From positions 26,195,772 to 26,259,771 of the forward strand of contig OX381710.1 of NCBI GenBank assembly GCA_947462335.1: DNA of 64,000 nucleotides. Reading direction: 5' to 3'. Numbering within the stretch: the first letter of the stretch is position 1; the number at the start of each line of letters is the position of its first letter. The notes below the pieces were generated by a model. That model was not told where the DNA came from, did not search any database, and worked only from the letters and a program-made list of their open reading frames with translations. The position numbers were made by a program, and so were the translations under genes. This document shows positions 32,616-46,434 of this stretch, piece after piece. Source of the DNA: Harmothoe impar (Eukaryota > Annelida > Polychaeta > Phyllodocida > Polynoidae).

Positions 32616-35600
32616 CCCCCACCGCCCCCTGCCCAGTGCTATAAACTTGTGATGTCTGGCTGCTACTAGTGGTTCTTGCCTTGATTGCAAAAAAAGAGAA
32701 TATATGGATATTACAAAGTGAGTGACGTGATATTGACTCCTCGTGTCTTGTGAACCCAAACCGTGATGGCATCATTCCCATTTGTTATCGGTGATGTCCT
32801 TGGACGCCATAAGTGCAAACGCAAAATGACCGGGTTATGCTAGGTACGGAAGAGGACTTTTCATACGAGAGAGGGCTATTTCGTGGAGGTTATTTTTTAC
32901 ACTGCCTCTTGTCTCTCGCCTCTGGACTATGCTGCGAGCATGCTCTGTGTGCAGAGGAACCTCTAAGGGAGGTGACTTGTAGTACATTAGAATCAGGGAG
33001 GTATTAACCAGGATAACTGCCTCAGGTATGACAAGGGACATATTGAAGCTGCTATTGATCGGTTTCACGCCTGGGTTTGGTATCCTGGTAGTATCGGCAT
33101 GAAGCGGACACAAGTTGACATGTATGCTGACAGTAGCGGTTACATGGGCTGACCGTACTGGTTACATACGCTAACAGTACCGGTAAAGTATGTAAAGACA
33201 GTAGCCACTTGTGTTTTGTACCTAGATACCCAATACAGATAGTATACTATACTATGGAGGATTGCAAAACCTGTTGTACGCCTACCCCATTTGTGTTGTA
33301 CAGATGTGTTGCCATAATGGTTACGTATACTAGCATCACCCAGTAGTATCAGCATCGGCCCCGGGCATCGCTCCAGGCAACACCTTTCACGACTCCAGTG
33401 ATGAAACTGCACACAGGGTGTCATTTAAATAACTTTGGATGTAAAATAAGGCTTCAATGATGATTTCAACTGCAGTTCAAGGCATCTTGCCCGTTACACT
33501 ACACTCCATACATGCCACCGGAAGTTCCCTCTTCTGCCATTCTTCTGTCTCCCACATGCTGTTTTGTTGACTTTGGAAGATATAAGGCCAGACTTTAATA
33601 TTTGTGTTCAGAAAAAAACACTTTCGTGACATCTTGGTAACAAGGACACTATTTGATGGTGATGTGAATCATCTGTCGTGCCAACAGACCATGCTAATTG
33701 CCAATGTTGGTGTTATTAATCATGCTATAAATCGTAATACCTCAAATGGTGCATCAATTCTGTCTGGCAGCTCATTCTTTTACTACCAAGAAGTCTTTAC
33801 AAGAACTTAAAAACAGTATACCTATTAATATTATTGTCATTATTATTTAATGCCATTTCTCATCTTCACAAAATGAAATTTATAATACACGAAACTGTGT
33901 GAGCAAAATGGTTCAAGTTAATATCATTGGAAAAAATTATCCAGACATGTTTTGAGGACAGAGCTGTTCATATGTTCAACTGTTCGAGGGCATTACGAGC
34001 TATGTTGAGATTGAGAACTCACAGTATCTAGATGTATAAAATAGTTTGTGTCAAAAGACGAGGCCTTGTCCAAAATATGTAAATTGATTCTAGTCTACAA
34101 GGATTGTGACGTAAATCCCCTTGGACAGGGGAAGTTGTTCAACCAGAAATTAAGAAAAGTAAAGGCTGCTAGGGTGTGGAAGTAACTATTGCATTACTAC
34201 TGCCAGGGTATTATGATGTTATATGTTAGTGTATACCACTACACGTTGGTTTGTACAGGGATATTTATTCATCAAATACTACACACACATGTGTGTGTAG
34301 TATATATATTTTATGGAAAAACATGTTGCAACCAATATCGAAACTAGTCATTAAGTTGTATAGGAATACGTAGATTGTATTTACCATTAATAACATTACT
34401 GAATTAAGTAGTAAAAAATATCAAAATGATGTAGGGTAAACATTTTGATGTTGTTCATGAAGTCTGCTACACTTTACAGTGACTGCGAATGTGTGCAAAA
34501 TGTATAAAGTTTTCATGTGGAAATCATATAATGCACAGGTGTTCAACTGAGAATAAAAAAACTTAAAAATGGTGAAATCCATATTAATATTAGATTTCTG
34601 TGACCATGAAAGAAATTTGTTGTAGAATCTGCATGTGAAACTTCACAGTATCAAAAGGTTAGTTCTAATCACTCAACAGAGAAGGGGTTATTCAATTCTA
34701 GAGCCATTCAAATTCTATCGATTGATGTGAAAACGTGACTCAAAATTACCTAGAGTGTATGGCTTGTAAAGCCTGATAAAAGCAGGTGAGAATCTCAGTT
34801 TTAAGTAAAGAAGTTGTGAGAGTATTTTGGCCCCAACTTCTAAGACGGTACTTTATAAATGGTATCCCTATAGATTATGACACATGGAAATATGCAATCT
34901 GCATACTTCCGAGTTCAGAGTTTTTCTAATATGTCCCCTGTATTTCTCAAGGGGTCTTTAAATAGCCCATTTTAAAATTAAGTATTTTATGAGCATGATA
35001 ATAATAAGGACTGCGCGGTGAGTGTTGCTATGTGGGGTATGGCGATTGGCGACGTTGCTACTTGTGGTTCGTAGATGTTTCTACTGGTGCTGTATACTGT
35101 AAGAAGGCATTGATTATATCGACAGGAGCACAAGCACTACCATTAAACTTAATATTCATATAGTGTTCAAAGACATAATACTGGCTACCTATTATTAATT
35201 ATACTTATGACAATGTATATATATAAAGTCACTGAGATGGGGAAAGAACTCATGAATTGTGTATGGTAAGAAATACTAAGTGCAGAGAGAATAATGTTTT
35301 TACAGAATGGGTTACTTAAAAGACAGACATTATCAGATTTAAGAAAGGTTTACAATGTCAGGGTCCCGGAACCTGCTGTTGCAGTGTATTGTGGGAAAGC
35401 TCTTGTTACTCTATATTATATAAAGGTGTTTGTCTATATAAATATATGCTCATCAAGACTGGGTGTACATATTTTGTAAATGGTGCCATGTTGGACTGTA
35501 TGTAAGAGTGACCACCATGATAGGTCAATCAGAGATATATATTAACATAACAAATGTGTGTTGTACCATGTACATAGTGCCAGGATTATACCATGTATTA

Positions 35601-36753
35601 TTATTCTTGGATAAATTCTGTGTCAAGTCTTAAGGTGAGGAGAGTGGAGGAGAAAGGTTACAGAGAAAAACAAGCAAAACTTTCCAAGTGTCAATGGTCG
35701 CTTTAAGTTATCTGTTGTTTTTGTCGGATGGCCGGTTGTTGCATAATACTGCATAATATAGCACTCTAGTATGCTGACATTTATCATATTTGACCGATTT
35801 CATAAGTAATTTCATTAATCAAAAAGGGAAACTACTTACAAAATATAACCCACTGTTTGTCTGTTTTTTGGCATTCACTATCACAAGGTCACAATTATTT
35901 GATTATGTTGCAAAATTTACAGAATTTCATTCATCATTGGTCGTTTAAAAAAACTTTAATGTCCGACTCACTTGAATGACAACCAGTGACAGATATGTGT
36001 ACATTTCTTTTATATAATACATAATACATGAATACAAATGAAATACAGAATAATAAAATTGGAAAGTATTACAAATTTACTGTTTTGTGTTTTGTTTTAC
36101 CTTGCTCAAAATTATTGTATATTATACGCCTGATGCCTTATTCTCAATTGGGTCTATTATGTATAAGTCCAGGTCTTTTGGCCATTTTATTCTGATAACT
36201 TGGATTACGGAGTACGATAGTATTTTCTTTACCTCTGCCTGCTGGGATTTCTTTGAGAATTTGACTATAAGAAAAAGTTGAAACTACATTAACACCCAAT
36301 ATTAGACCTCGCCCTCAAAAATATTTGCTTTAAAGGCTCGTAAACTAAATTATCAAAAATAAGTTGCCTTAACTTCCATTTCACACGATTATCTTAGGAT
36401 CAACTGGGCCAACAGCCTGCCACATTGGCTATAATGTCCACAGTAGATGGAGCCAGAGGAGGAACCAACTACCGCCCTGACACCTATCATTGGGTGGATG
36501 AACTTAAATGACTTGGTCAAAAATAGGTCTGCTGTTTGACTGGACATGTCAGAATAAACACATCTATACTAAAACATTAGAGCATTACACATCTAATTAC
36601 TATTTATGTTACATCCAATACATCCTCCTCTGCATGTATGACAAATTCTGGAGGCATGCTTATATCTAGGAATGAGGAAATCCCTTCTGATCCGGCTCCA
36701 TATTTGACTCTTCTGAAACCCTAAAGTTAGCCAACTTTGAAAAATCCCTACAG

Positions 36754-37250
36754 ATGGCTCAGTCTCACGACTTTGTAACAATTGGATCGTCTTTGACCGG
36801 GTGACGTCTTTGACCGGGAGGCTAGAAAAGGTTGTTTTTTTATTTTATTTTTTCCCATATCTCTACTACTTGTAAAAATATGTGGTTGGTTATTGCATAA
36901 CACTTTGGACAGTGTAGCTCTTCAAATTCCACATAACATAGAAAGTGAACCCAGCAAACAAAAAAAAGTTATTTTACGTCAAAATAACGTTATAAAATTA
37001 CAAATAACGTTATGCAATAGTAAGGGGCCTTAGAGAAACGTTATTTAGCGTTATATATCGTTATAAAATGTTGTATAACGTTTTTTGTTTACTGGGAAGT
37101 CTTTGACCGGGCCGAGGAAAAATATAACATTATGCTATAATGCATGTAAAAGGGGCTACATATAAATGTAAAAAACTTTAAATCAATTTCATTTCATATA
37201 GTGTGAAAATATTCATTGTAAAGTATTACGAATAAATAGGGTAATATCCA
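36754..37250. mobile_element. Inverted-repeat element copy 1 (GTCTTTGACCGGG family), truncated
   Basis: It starts ATGGCTCAGTCTCACGACTT then TGTAACAATTG, followed by GTCTTTGACCGGGTGAC units. Its interior matches copy 2 (47346-49050) in inverse orientation, including ATAACATTATGCTATAATGC. The far terminal inverted repeat is missing here. A 147-bp element is inserted at 36950-37096. Confidence 0.8.
36950..37096. mobile_element. 147-bp MITE nested in copy 1
   Basis: Terminal inverted repeats CCCAGCAAACAAAAAA and TTTTTTGTTTACTGGG flank repeated palindromic AATAACGTTAT motifs. It is bordered by AA on both sides. Copy 2 keeps the uninterrupted junction AGTGATGTCTTTG, so the insertion is directly visible. 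Confidence 0.85.
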
Positions 37251-37745
37251 ATGTACATTCACCATGATAAAGCGCTATAATGTACCTGGTTGTAGGTGAA
37301 AATGATGTTTTCACACATGCCAATAATGTGGGTAAGTATTATATAGTAGGCCTATCTTAAAGGATAATGACAGGCCAGAGGAGGAACTCATTGTTGGTCT
37401 GGCCCCTGGATTTGGAATGATTAACCAAAAGGACCATGGCATGGACAGCTACACTCTGTATGACAATGTATAATCCTATTACAGATTACTCAAACCTCTA
37501 GGTGAAATATCTCAATAAACTAGCTGGGGACCGTCTATTCCCTTTACATGTTTAGAAGGGACATCATGATTTAGGCCTTCATATTCACAATTTGGTAATG
37601 ATGCAGTTAGTTTAAAACCATATGGAGCATCCACCTGTATTGGGCATTTATTTACAATCATTACACTTAAGCTTATAACTTATAAACAGTGATAAATGCT
37701 CTGATTTCTAAAATAATGACAAACATGTTCGTATGAAACATTGGA

Positions 37746-37751
37746 TTTATT
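37746..37751 (-). other. Candidate polyadenylation signal for PON
   Basis: AATAAA on the minus strand about 540 nt after the stop codon; a second lies near 37647-37652. Confidence 0.4.
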
Positions 37752-38288
37752 TGTAGATTCATTTTTCACATAAGAGTATGTTGGGCCGATATTTACGGGC
37801 GTAGAAAAGCTCATGTTTGACAGCAATAAAACACATTGAAACTAAATTGAATTGAAAATACTTAATATCAATGTTCATTATCGTGATAATTCTCAAATAG
37901 AGAAAAGCACCTTGGTCCAATGTCTTATTCAACCGGAGAGATTGTTGTGTATGTAAATAAAACATTGCAAGTCAGACTGACATATATCATAAGAAAGGGA
38001 TGCTTAGAAAATATAACTATCAATGATGGAATGACCGGTGAGAACAACTAAACATCCAAGAGACTTGATCCTGTATAAAATGAATTGGTTGTTGAATGAT
38101 GTCGATGACATTCCAATACTGTTCAATACTGATAAAAAAATATATATCAGGCTCAATGTTGAAAGGAAAGGTGTTGATATGTCATATAAATTGATGAACC
38201 AATAATGAACGTGAATTCAGTTGCTATATACTACATATTATAGAGAGTGTCATTTCTCTGTGTACATAATTATGTAGCTGCTGGGGCG

Positions 38289-41200
38289 TTAGTCCAAGTA
38301 CTCTATCTTACAGTACATGAGTTTGTGTGCAACAGTCCCCATCAGCATAGCATCCTTGTGAGGTACAGCCACTGACGCACCAAACAGCCGCTTCCCTTCA
38401 TCCATAAACACTTCTTCCATGTCCTCCACATCTCCTTCTTTCATCTTCAATCTTAGAACCTATACAAAATAAGAGATACAATATTCTGTAGTGATGTTGA
38501 TTATTCTGAGTGAATGCCTCATTGGTTGCTTATGATAGTTGATTCTACTAATTCCTTTCCAACGCTGGTACTAGTGATCGAATCTATGAGACATAGTGAA
38601 TGGAAAAATCCCACCCCTGCACAATTTACAAAATACTACATGAGAAAACCGGATGATCTAGTCCAACATTTTATATTATGCTGCTGGGACAATGTTGACT
38701 AGCGGAGCCAGCATGACCAGGAACTGAACATCCTGACTTGAACCTCAAGTCTCAGATTTACAATCTCAGTGACCATATTAATGTTGCTATCTACATAGCT
38801 AGATGATGGCTTTACACTGCCCTGTGAGGGTGCCGTATGAAGGCTGTGCACTCCGACCTGTGAGAAACTCTCCCATCAGAGCCATGCTCGTTTTTGACGT
38901 CGCATGGCTCTGTGGGGGAGAGCGACCTGTGAGGGTGCCTTATGAAGGCTGTACACTGCCCTGTGAGGGTGCCTTATGAAGGCTGTGTACACTGCCCTGT
39001 GAGGGTGCCTTATGAAGGCTGTGCACTCTGACCTGTGAGGGTGCCTTATGAAGGCTGTGTACACTGCCCTGTGAGGGTACCGTATAAGGCTTTACACCGA
39101 CCTGTGAGGGTGTCTTATGAAGGCTGTACACTGCCCTGTGAGGGTGCCTTATGAAGGCTGTGTACACTGCCCTGTGAGGGTGCCTTATGAAGACTTTACA
39201 CTGCCCTGTGAGGGAGCCTTATGAAGGCTGTGCACTCCGACCTGTGAGGGTGCCTTATGAAGGCTGTGTACACTGACCTGTGAGGGTGCCTCATGAAGGC
39301 TGTGTACACTGCCCTGTGAGGGTGCCTCATGAAGGCTGTGCACTCCGACCTGTGAGGGTGCCTCATGAAGGCTGTGTACACTGCCCTGTGAGGGTGCCTC
39401 ATGAAGGCTGTGCACTCCGACCTGTGAGGGTGCCTCATGAAGGCTGTGTACACTGCCCTGTGAGGGTGCCTCATGAAGGCTGTGTACACTGCCCTGTGAG
39501 GGTGCCTTATGAAGGCTGTGTACACTGCCCTGTGAGGGTGCCTTATGAAGACTTTACACTGCCCTGTGAGGGAGCCTTATGAAGGCTGTGTACACTGCCC
39601 TGTGAGGGTGCCTTATGAAGACTTTACACTGCCCTGTGAGGGTGCCTTATGAAGACTTTACACTGCCCTGTGAGGGAGCCTTATGAAGGCTGTGCACTCC
39701 GACCTGTGAGGGTGCCTTATGAAGGCTGTGTACACTGACCTGTGAGGGTGCCTTATGAAGACTTTACACTGCCCTGTGAGGGTGCCTTATGAAGACTTTA
39801 CACTGCCCTGTGAGGGAGCCTTATGAAGGCTTTACACTGCCCTGTGAGGGTGCGTTATGAAGGCTGTGCACTCCGACCTGTGAGGGTGCCTTATGAAGAC
39901 TGTGTACACTGACCTGTGAGGGTGCCTTATGAAGACTTTACACTGCCCTGTGAGGGTGCCTTATGAAGACTTTACACTGCCCTGTGAGGGAGCCTTATGA
40001 AGGCTTTACACTGCCCTGTGAGGGTGCCTTATGAAGGCTGTGTACACTGACCTGTGAGGGTGCCTTATGAAGGCTGTGTACACTGCCCTGTGAGGGTGCC
40101 TTATGAAGGCTGTGTACACTGCCCTGTGAGGGTGCCTTATGAAGGCTTTACACCGACCTGTGAGGGTGCCTTATGAAGGCTGTGTACACTGCCCTGTGAG
40201 GGTGCCTTATGAAGACTTTACACTGCCCTGTGAGGGAGCCTTATGAAGGCTGTGTACACTGCCCTGTGAGGGTGCCTTATGAAGACTTTACACTGCCCTG
40301 TGAGGGTGCCTTATGAAGACTTTACACTGCCCTGTGAGGGAGCCTTATGAAGGCTGTGCACTCCGACCTGTGAGGGTGCCTTATGAAGGCTGTGTACACT
40401 GACCTGTGAGGGTGCCTTATGAAGACTTTACACTGCCCTGTGAGGGTGCCTTATGAAGACTTTACACTGCCCTGTGAGGGAGCCTTATGAAGGCTTTACA
40501 CTGCCCTGTGAGGGTGCCTTATGAAGGCTGTGTACACTGACCTGTGAGGGTGCCTTATGAAGGCTGTGTACACTGCCCTGTGAGGGTGCCTCATGAAGGC
40601 TGTGTACACTGCCCTGTGAGGGTGCCTCATGAAGGCTGTGTACACTGCCCTGTGAGGGTGCCTTATGAAGGCTTTACACCGACCTGTGAGGGTGCCTTAT
40701 GAAGGCTGTGTACACTGCCCTGTGAGGGTGCCTTATGAAGGCTGTGTACACTGACCTGTGAGGGTGCCTTATGAAGGCTGTGTACACTGACCTGTGAGGG
40801 AGCCTTATGAAGGCTGTGTACACTGACCTGTGAGGGTGCCTCATGAAGGCTGTGTACACTGCCCTGTGAGGGTGCCTCATGAAGGCTGTGTACACTGCCC
40901 TGTGAGGGTGCCTTATGAAGGCTTTACACCGACCTGTGAGGGTGCCTTATGAAGGCTATGTACACTGCCCTGTGAGGGTGCCTTATGAAGACTTTACACT
41001 GCCCTGTGAGGGTGCCTTATGAAGACTTTACACTGCCCTGTGAGGGAGCCTTATGAAGGTTGTGCACTCCGACCTGTGAGGGTGCCTTATGAAGGCTGTG
41101 TACACTGACCTGTGAGGGTGCCTTATGAAGGCTGTGTACACTGCCCTGTGAGGGTGCCTCATGAAGGCTGTGTACACTGCCCTGTGAGGGTGCCTTATGA

Positions 41201-44200
41201 AGGCTTTACACCGACCTGTGAGGGTGCCTAATGAAGGCCTTACTATGATCTCTGAGGGTGCTTAATGAAGCCTGTGTACTAACCTGTGATGGTGCAGGAA
41301 GCTTTGGGTCCTGCATGTGAGCCAATTCCGTGTGCATGATGGGCAGAGTAGCTATCCACACATGTCCTGTGTCCTTGTCCACCTTGATGTTGTCAGGGTG
41401 GGTGTGCAGCATAAAGGCCTGTCAGCAATACACAAGGTGCCACGTGGTTATAAATCATCCAACACATAGATCAGTTATAACATATTGGCCATATTTCTAT
41501 TTATCTTATAATATTCATTCAGTTGGACATTACTGTCAGGGAACATATTTACAGTGCCATTGAGAATGGAACATTAGTGACACATGTCAAATGTTATATG
41601 ATTGTTATACCTGTTTCCACACTAGGTTGTTGTCAGGCATTCGATGAAAGATGTCGATGGCTTCATCAAGTGTAGAGGCTACATAGAGGAAACTAAAACA
41701 AGAAAAATGGTATTTATGATTGGAATCACAATTGGCTCAGGGTTGGGGAGGTAGAGGAGTGGCTACATGGATATCTATTTGGAAGATAACAGTTTAGTGT
41801 ATCTATATATAGTATTTAAGTGTTTTAGGCACTGCACATACCATATTAGGGTTATATGGGTTTCTCAAAGTCTGATACGGGTTACATGTAAACACTAGGT
41901 GCGTGTTATATGCAAGGTCTCACGGTACTTCAATTGTCTTGTCTTCATCGGCAAGCATATAAAGTATTGGGGGGGGGGGGGGGGCGGGATATATAGGGCC
42001 CTACTAACTTGCCATCTGGTGACATGTTGATGCCGTTGGTGATGCCGAAGTTATCTGCTATGATGTGGCCACGTTCACCGTTGTAGTAAGTGACCGTCCC
42101 ACGGTGGAGCAGCAGCAAAAACTCCACCAACTGCATTAGTTTGTTCGGGGATCCATTCATGTTTGTAGCATAGAAGGAGTCGGGTCCAGTCGGAAGAATT
42201 CCATTCAAGCTGTAGGGAGATGTACTAGAATTCATTACATTTTTCATGCACATGATAGGCTACTCATATATCAATAAAAATAGCATTAGCGAAATGCAAT
42301 AGACTCATTATATTTTGCACAAAATACTCAAGTCATGAATGAAATAGAATCAGGGAGATGCTACGAAGTGTTTAGAATTTAACACGTATTGTGTCCGTTA
42401 TTTTAAACACTTATCAAACGTGTTTAGACTCTAAACACGTTTCAGCTAAACACTTTAATAAGTGTCTTAACACTTAATTGAAATGTGTTTAAACACTTTT
42501 TCAAAAGTGTTTAGATTTTAAACAAATATTAGCTCAACACTTTCAATAAGTGTTTAGGTGTTTAGATTTGAACCACTTTTTTGTAAAGTGTTTAGAACTT
42601 AAACTTTTTAAGTGTTTAGGTCTTAAACACTTGTAGGGGCTAGGGTTATACGGGTTATTATATGACGGGTTCTGTTGGATGCTGTGTTGCGAGCTCAGTC
42701 CGAACCCTTCAGTCTGACGGCAGGTGCTTGGGGTATGGACAGAGGTCGCTATAGGCTTCCGGTCTGCGAGTGCGCGTGCAGGCTGGCTGCCTATATATAC
42801 CCAGCATCCGATGGGACTCGTCGGTTACTCTGAGCCACGCTGGTAAGGAGACCCCGTGATCACTGCGACTGATTCGCCTACTGACCCGTTCCGAACTCTA
42901 TAGGGAGTTCGCACGCATAGATATTGCCTGTCTAGGTTCTTGAATAAACCTATTGATTCGCAACCTGTAAACACTTGATCCAAACTGTGTTGACTTTGTT
43001 CTTTAATTGATACTCTACCAATATCATAGAGACACAAAGTATCGTTTATTACACACTTAATTAAAATGTGTTTAGGTTCTAAACACTTAAAAAGTGTATA
43101 GTATTTAAACACTTTTTACCTAAACTCTGAAAAAGTGTTTAGATTAATTAAAGGTATTTAGAACAAAAGTATTTGGATAAGTGTTTAAGTTCTAAACACT
43201 TTTTCAAAAGTGTTTAGATTTTAAACAAATATTAGCTAAACACTTTCAATAAGTGTTTAGGTGTTTAGATTTGAACCACTTTTTGTAAAGTGTTTAGAAT
43301 TTAAACTTTTTCTTTTTTACCTAAACACTTATATACCTTACTATAGAAGTGTTTAGAATAACGGACACAATTAGTGTTTAGATAAGTGTTTAACTTTTCT
43401 TTTACAGGGTACAGATTCATAAGATTTTCCAAAAAATGCTCAAATCAAGAAAAGGGAGATGCAATAGTTTCTTTAAATGTTGAACAGATGATACTCAAAT
43501 CAATATACCGTATTCGACGCATTTTCTCTGTTGGGCATATTACTTGGACTACCAGTGCCACCTAGTGCCCTAGGTCCACTAATATGAATATTTCATGTAT
43601 CCTTATGGCATTAAAATCATGGTGTTCCATGTGATATAAAGCTTGAGCGTGTGAGTGGCCTCACAGATGACTCAGGGTAAGCTGTAGCTGGAGCTGGAGC
43701 TTATCATGTACTTAGATATAGTACTCCCTTATCATCATTCATTGGTCAATTCTGGCACCAGAAATGAATTCCTTGTTAAAAAGCACCCTCAAGTCATGTG
43801 TCATACATGTATGTTATTCCATTTCAGGCCAGCAGGTGGGTGTGGGTGAGCAGGTGGGTGTCGGAGAGCAGGTGGGTGTGGGTGTGCAGGTGGGTGTGAG
43901 CGACAGTTGCAGGCTGCTGGCATGTACCGCCTTTTGTCCCTATCAAAAAGCGAGTCGATCGGACGATAAACGGCAGAGATACGGGTGGTACAATTTCGTC
44001 TGCACACGTTGACATCTCGCGCAGTACAAGAAGTACCAGTGGCGCCACTCTTCGACGTGTGGCATGTGCTAGCCTCACTTCCACCTCTTCTGGTTCATTT
44101 AAAATATAGTTATGGGTAGGTGGGGAGGAGGTGGGGAGAAAATAGGGGGAGGGGGGGTGTGGGGGGGTTGAGATTTTCCCGTATTCTGTGTTTGGACTGT

Positions 44201-46165
44201 GTTATTGTAAAATTTGGAAGTGATCTGTGATCCCCTTGTTTGTGCTATCATACCTAAATTCATTCTCTGCATCTGACAGTTTACATGTCCCACTTTTTCT
44301 GTTGTATGTTTTAGACTGGTGGTAGAATGTGCCCAGTTTTTGCCCAGTTTGGGGGTAGAAAGAGAGAAATACGGGCAAATTCGCTGAAAAAGTCATTTCT
44401 ATCTTCTGTTGAAAACGCTTAAGCCTTGAAGTCTATGGGTGTCCGAAGCGGGTGATAGATTTGGTTTAGTACATTTCCATAATAGCGAAAGAGAGAAATA
44501 AATTTGTGAAGATCGCAGTTCAATATGTTGAAGAAAAATTGAGTTTTATAGAATTTTTTTTGAGGAAAATGCTGTCCCCCGATCTTGTCTATGTCATGGG
44601 TTTTTCCACATGTCTCTATGTCGAATGATAACCGAAATATAACAATTCTCCTATGTAACAAAATAGTCTTAAAATGCAAAATTAGTAGGTGTATATTACT
44701 CAGGGTTAATTAAACCCTGAGTCAACTAGCTGTTGTAGCGCTCTAAAGGATGGTCTATTATTTGGTGTGAATGCCCATTATTACACATGAGTGCACCCCG
44801 GAGTGCACTAAGTTGTCATAGTGAGTGAGTGTGCTATTTAGTAAAACACATGGCACAATGTATACATTACTAGTACACTGTGGGAAATGGTATCACGGGA
44901 CGAGATGGGTACTCACTTAATAAACGTTTCGTCTGTAATACTCTCAACATACGTCAGAGTTCTAGTGCTTTTATCAAACTCAAACTTCTTAACGCAGTCT
45001 CCGTCGGACACGTGATCTATCACAAACAGGGCCACTTCATCTGAAAAAAGAATACATAAAGATAATTTATCATGTACAATGAATTATGCTTTTATAATTT
45101 AAAAAAATGTTCACGGTGTACTATGCATTCAGAAGAAAGACGATAGGAAGGGGGGGAATGGAAGGGAAAAGTGGAAAGGGAAAGCCTACTTTACCCAGTA
45201 AATGAATGTAATCTATTCATTCGAATGTCCTGCACAGAACATTTATTTCATTCCCATGGATGTTTTTTTAATCTTGATCTTAACATAGGTTTAACTTTAA
45301 AGATACATTACCAGCTAAGATTTGCTCTTTTTCTATTAAGTTCATTTCAATATAATGCATGTGATTCTAGCCACATCCCTGGAATATTAAACAAATCGGT
45401 CATCTATTTCTTTGTGTAAATAAGGACACAGCCTGCTACAGGTATACCTGAGAGCCGACACTAAACCGGGTAACATAACAGCTTTTGGCAGGCTGCCAAA
45501 GTCTTGGGCTGGTCATGCGTGGCACGTACCCAACCCCCTTCATACATTGTCCACTGACTCACCTTACTGAGCTCCCTGGACCTATACCTGTAACAGGCCT
45601 GCCCTCTGGGGAGAAATGTGCCCTGTAGAGACCTAAAGCATACAAGTGCTGCCTCCTGTTATCAGCTATGGCATGGAGAGAAACTCTTCCCGCCACAGAT
45701 TGAGATTTGCAACAATCTTTTCCATCTCCACTGAGGCACTTACAGTAAAATATGTTGCAAATATTGAATTCTGTGTATCACATGAAACAGTTGTAGTGCC
45801 TATTACGTTGATACATCATCGCTTTCACAGAAAAGGTACGGAACATGTATCAGCTGGTGTTGTATCTTTAAGTGAGTTAAGTAGTTCATGAAATTTACAT
45901 CTTATGGAGGCAGAATGTGTATATTCTATTAAAAAGAAAATCAAATGGCTTACCAGTGTCAGGTTCTTCCCACACACCAAGACCATGCGGCGACTCTAAC
46001 GTTACCTCAGGGAGTGCTAGACGGGTGACCCCCTCATTTGGGTTGTTGAAGTCAAACAGATACAGGGCCCCCTCTGTGTGCGTGTGTTCAGGATTCAGTC
46101 TGAGCCCCTGTCAATTGTAATATCAGAGGTTGCAGTTTACGTTGTTTTTACTGGCATAATATTGA

Positions 46166-46243
<78 letters not shown>

Positions 46244-46265
46244 CATATACACATATACACACATA

Positions 46266-46329
<64 letters not shown>

Positions 46330-46367
46330 TATATATATACATATACACATATACACCCATATATATG

Positions 46368-46434
<67 letters not shown>

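Larger units (their letters stand above)
32616..38288. other. 3' UTRs and intergenic space between convergent genes
   Basis: The RhoGAP gene (plus) and PON gene (minus) end facing each other. Plus-strand AATAAA candidates are at 34552-34557 and 36052-36057; minus-strand AATAAA candidates for PON are at 37746-37751 and about 37647-37652. A 28-bp perfect palindrome lies at 34276-34303, and a degenerate inverted-repeat transposon with a nested insertion at 36754-37250. No coding region is supported. Confidence 0.6.
42210..44916 (-). other. PON intron 5
   Basis: Holds the AACACTT-type inverted-repeat element (42388-43371) with a nested solo LTR, a GGTGGGTGTGG-type tandem repeat (43835-43905) and a G-rich stretch (44117-44168). 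No gene is supported. Confidence 0.7.

Noticed and set aside
38810..41272. Regular direct repeats that could suggest a CRISPR array
   Set aside because: Units are contiguous without unique spacers, the genome is animal, and there are no cas genes: a minisatellite.
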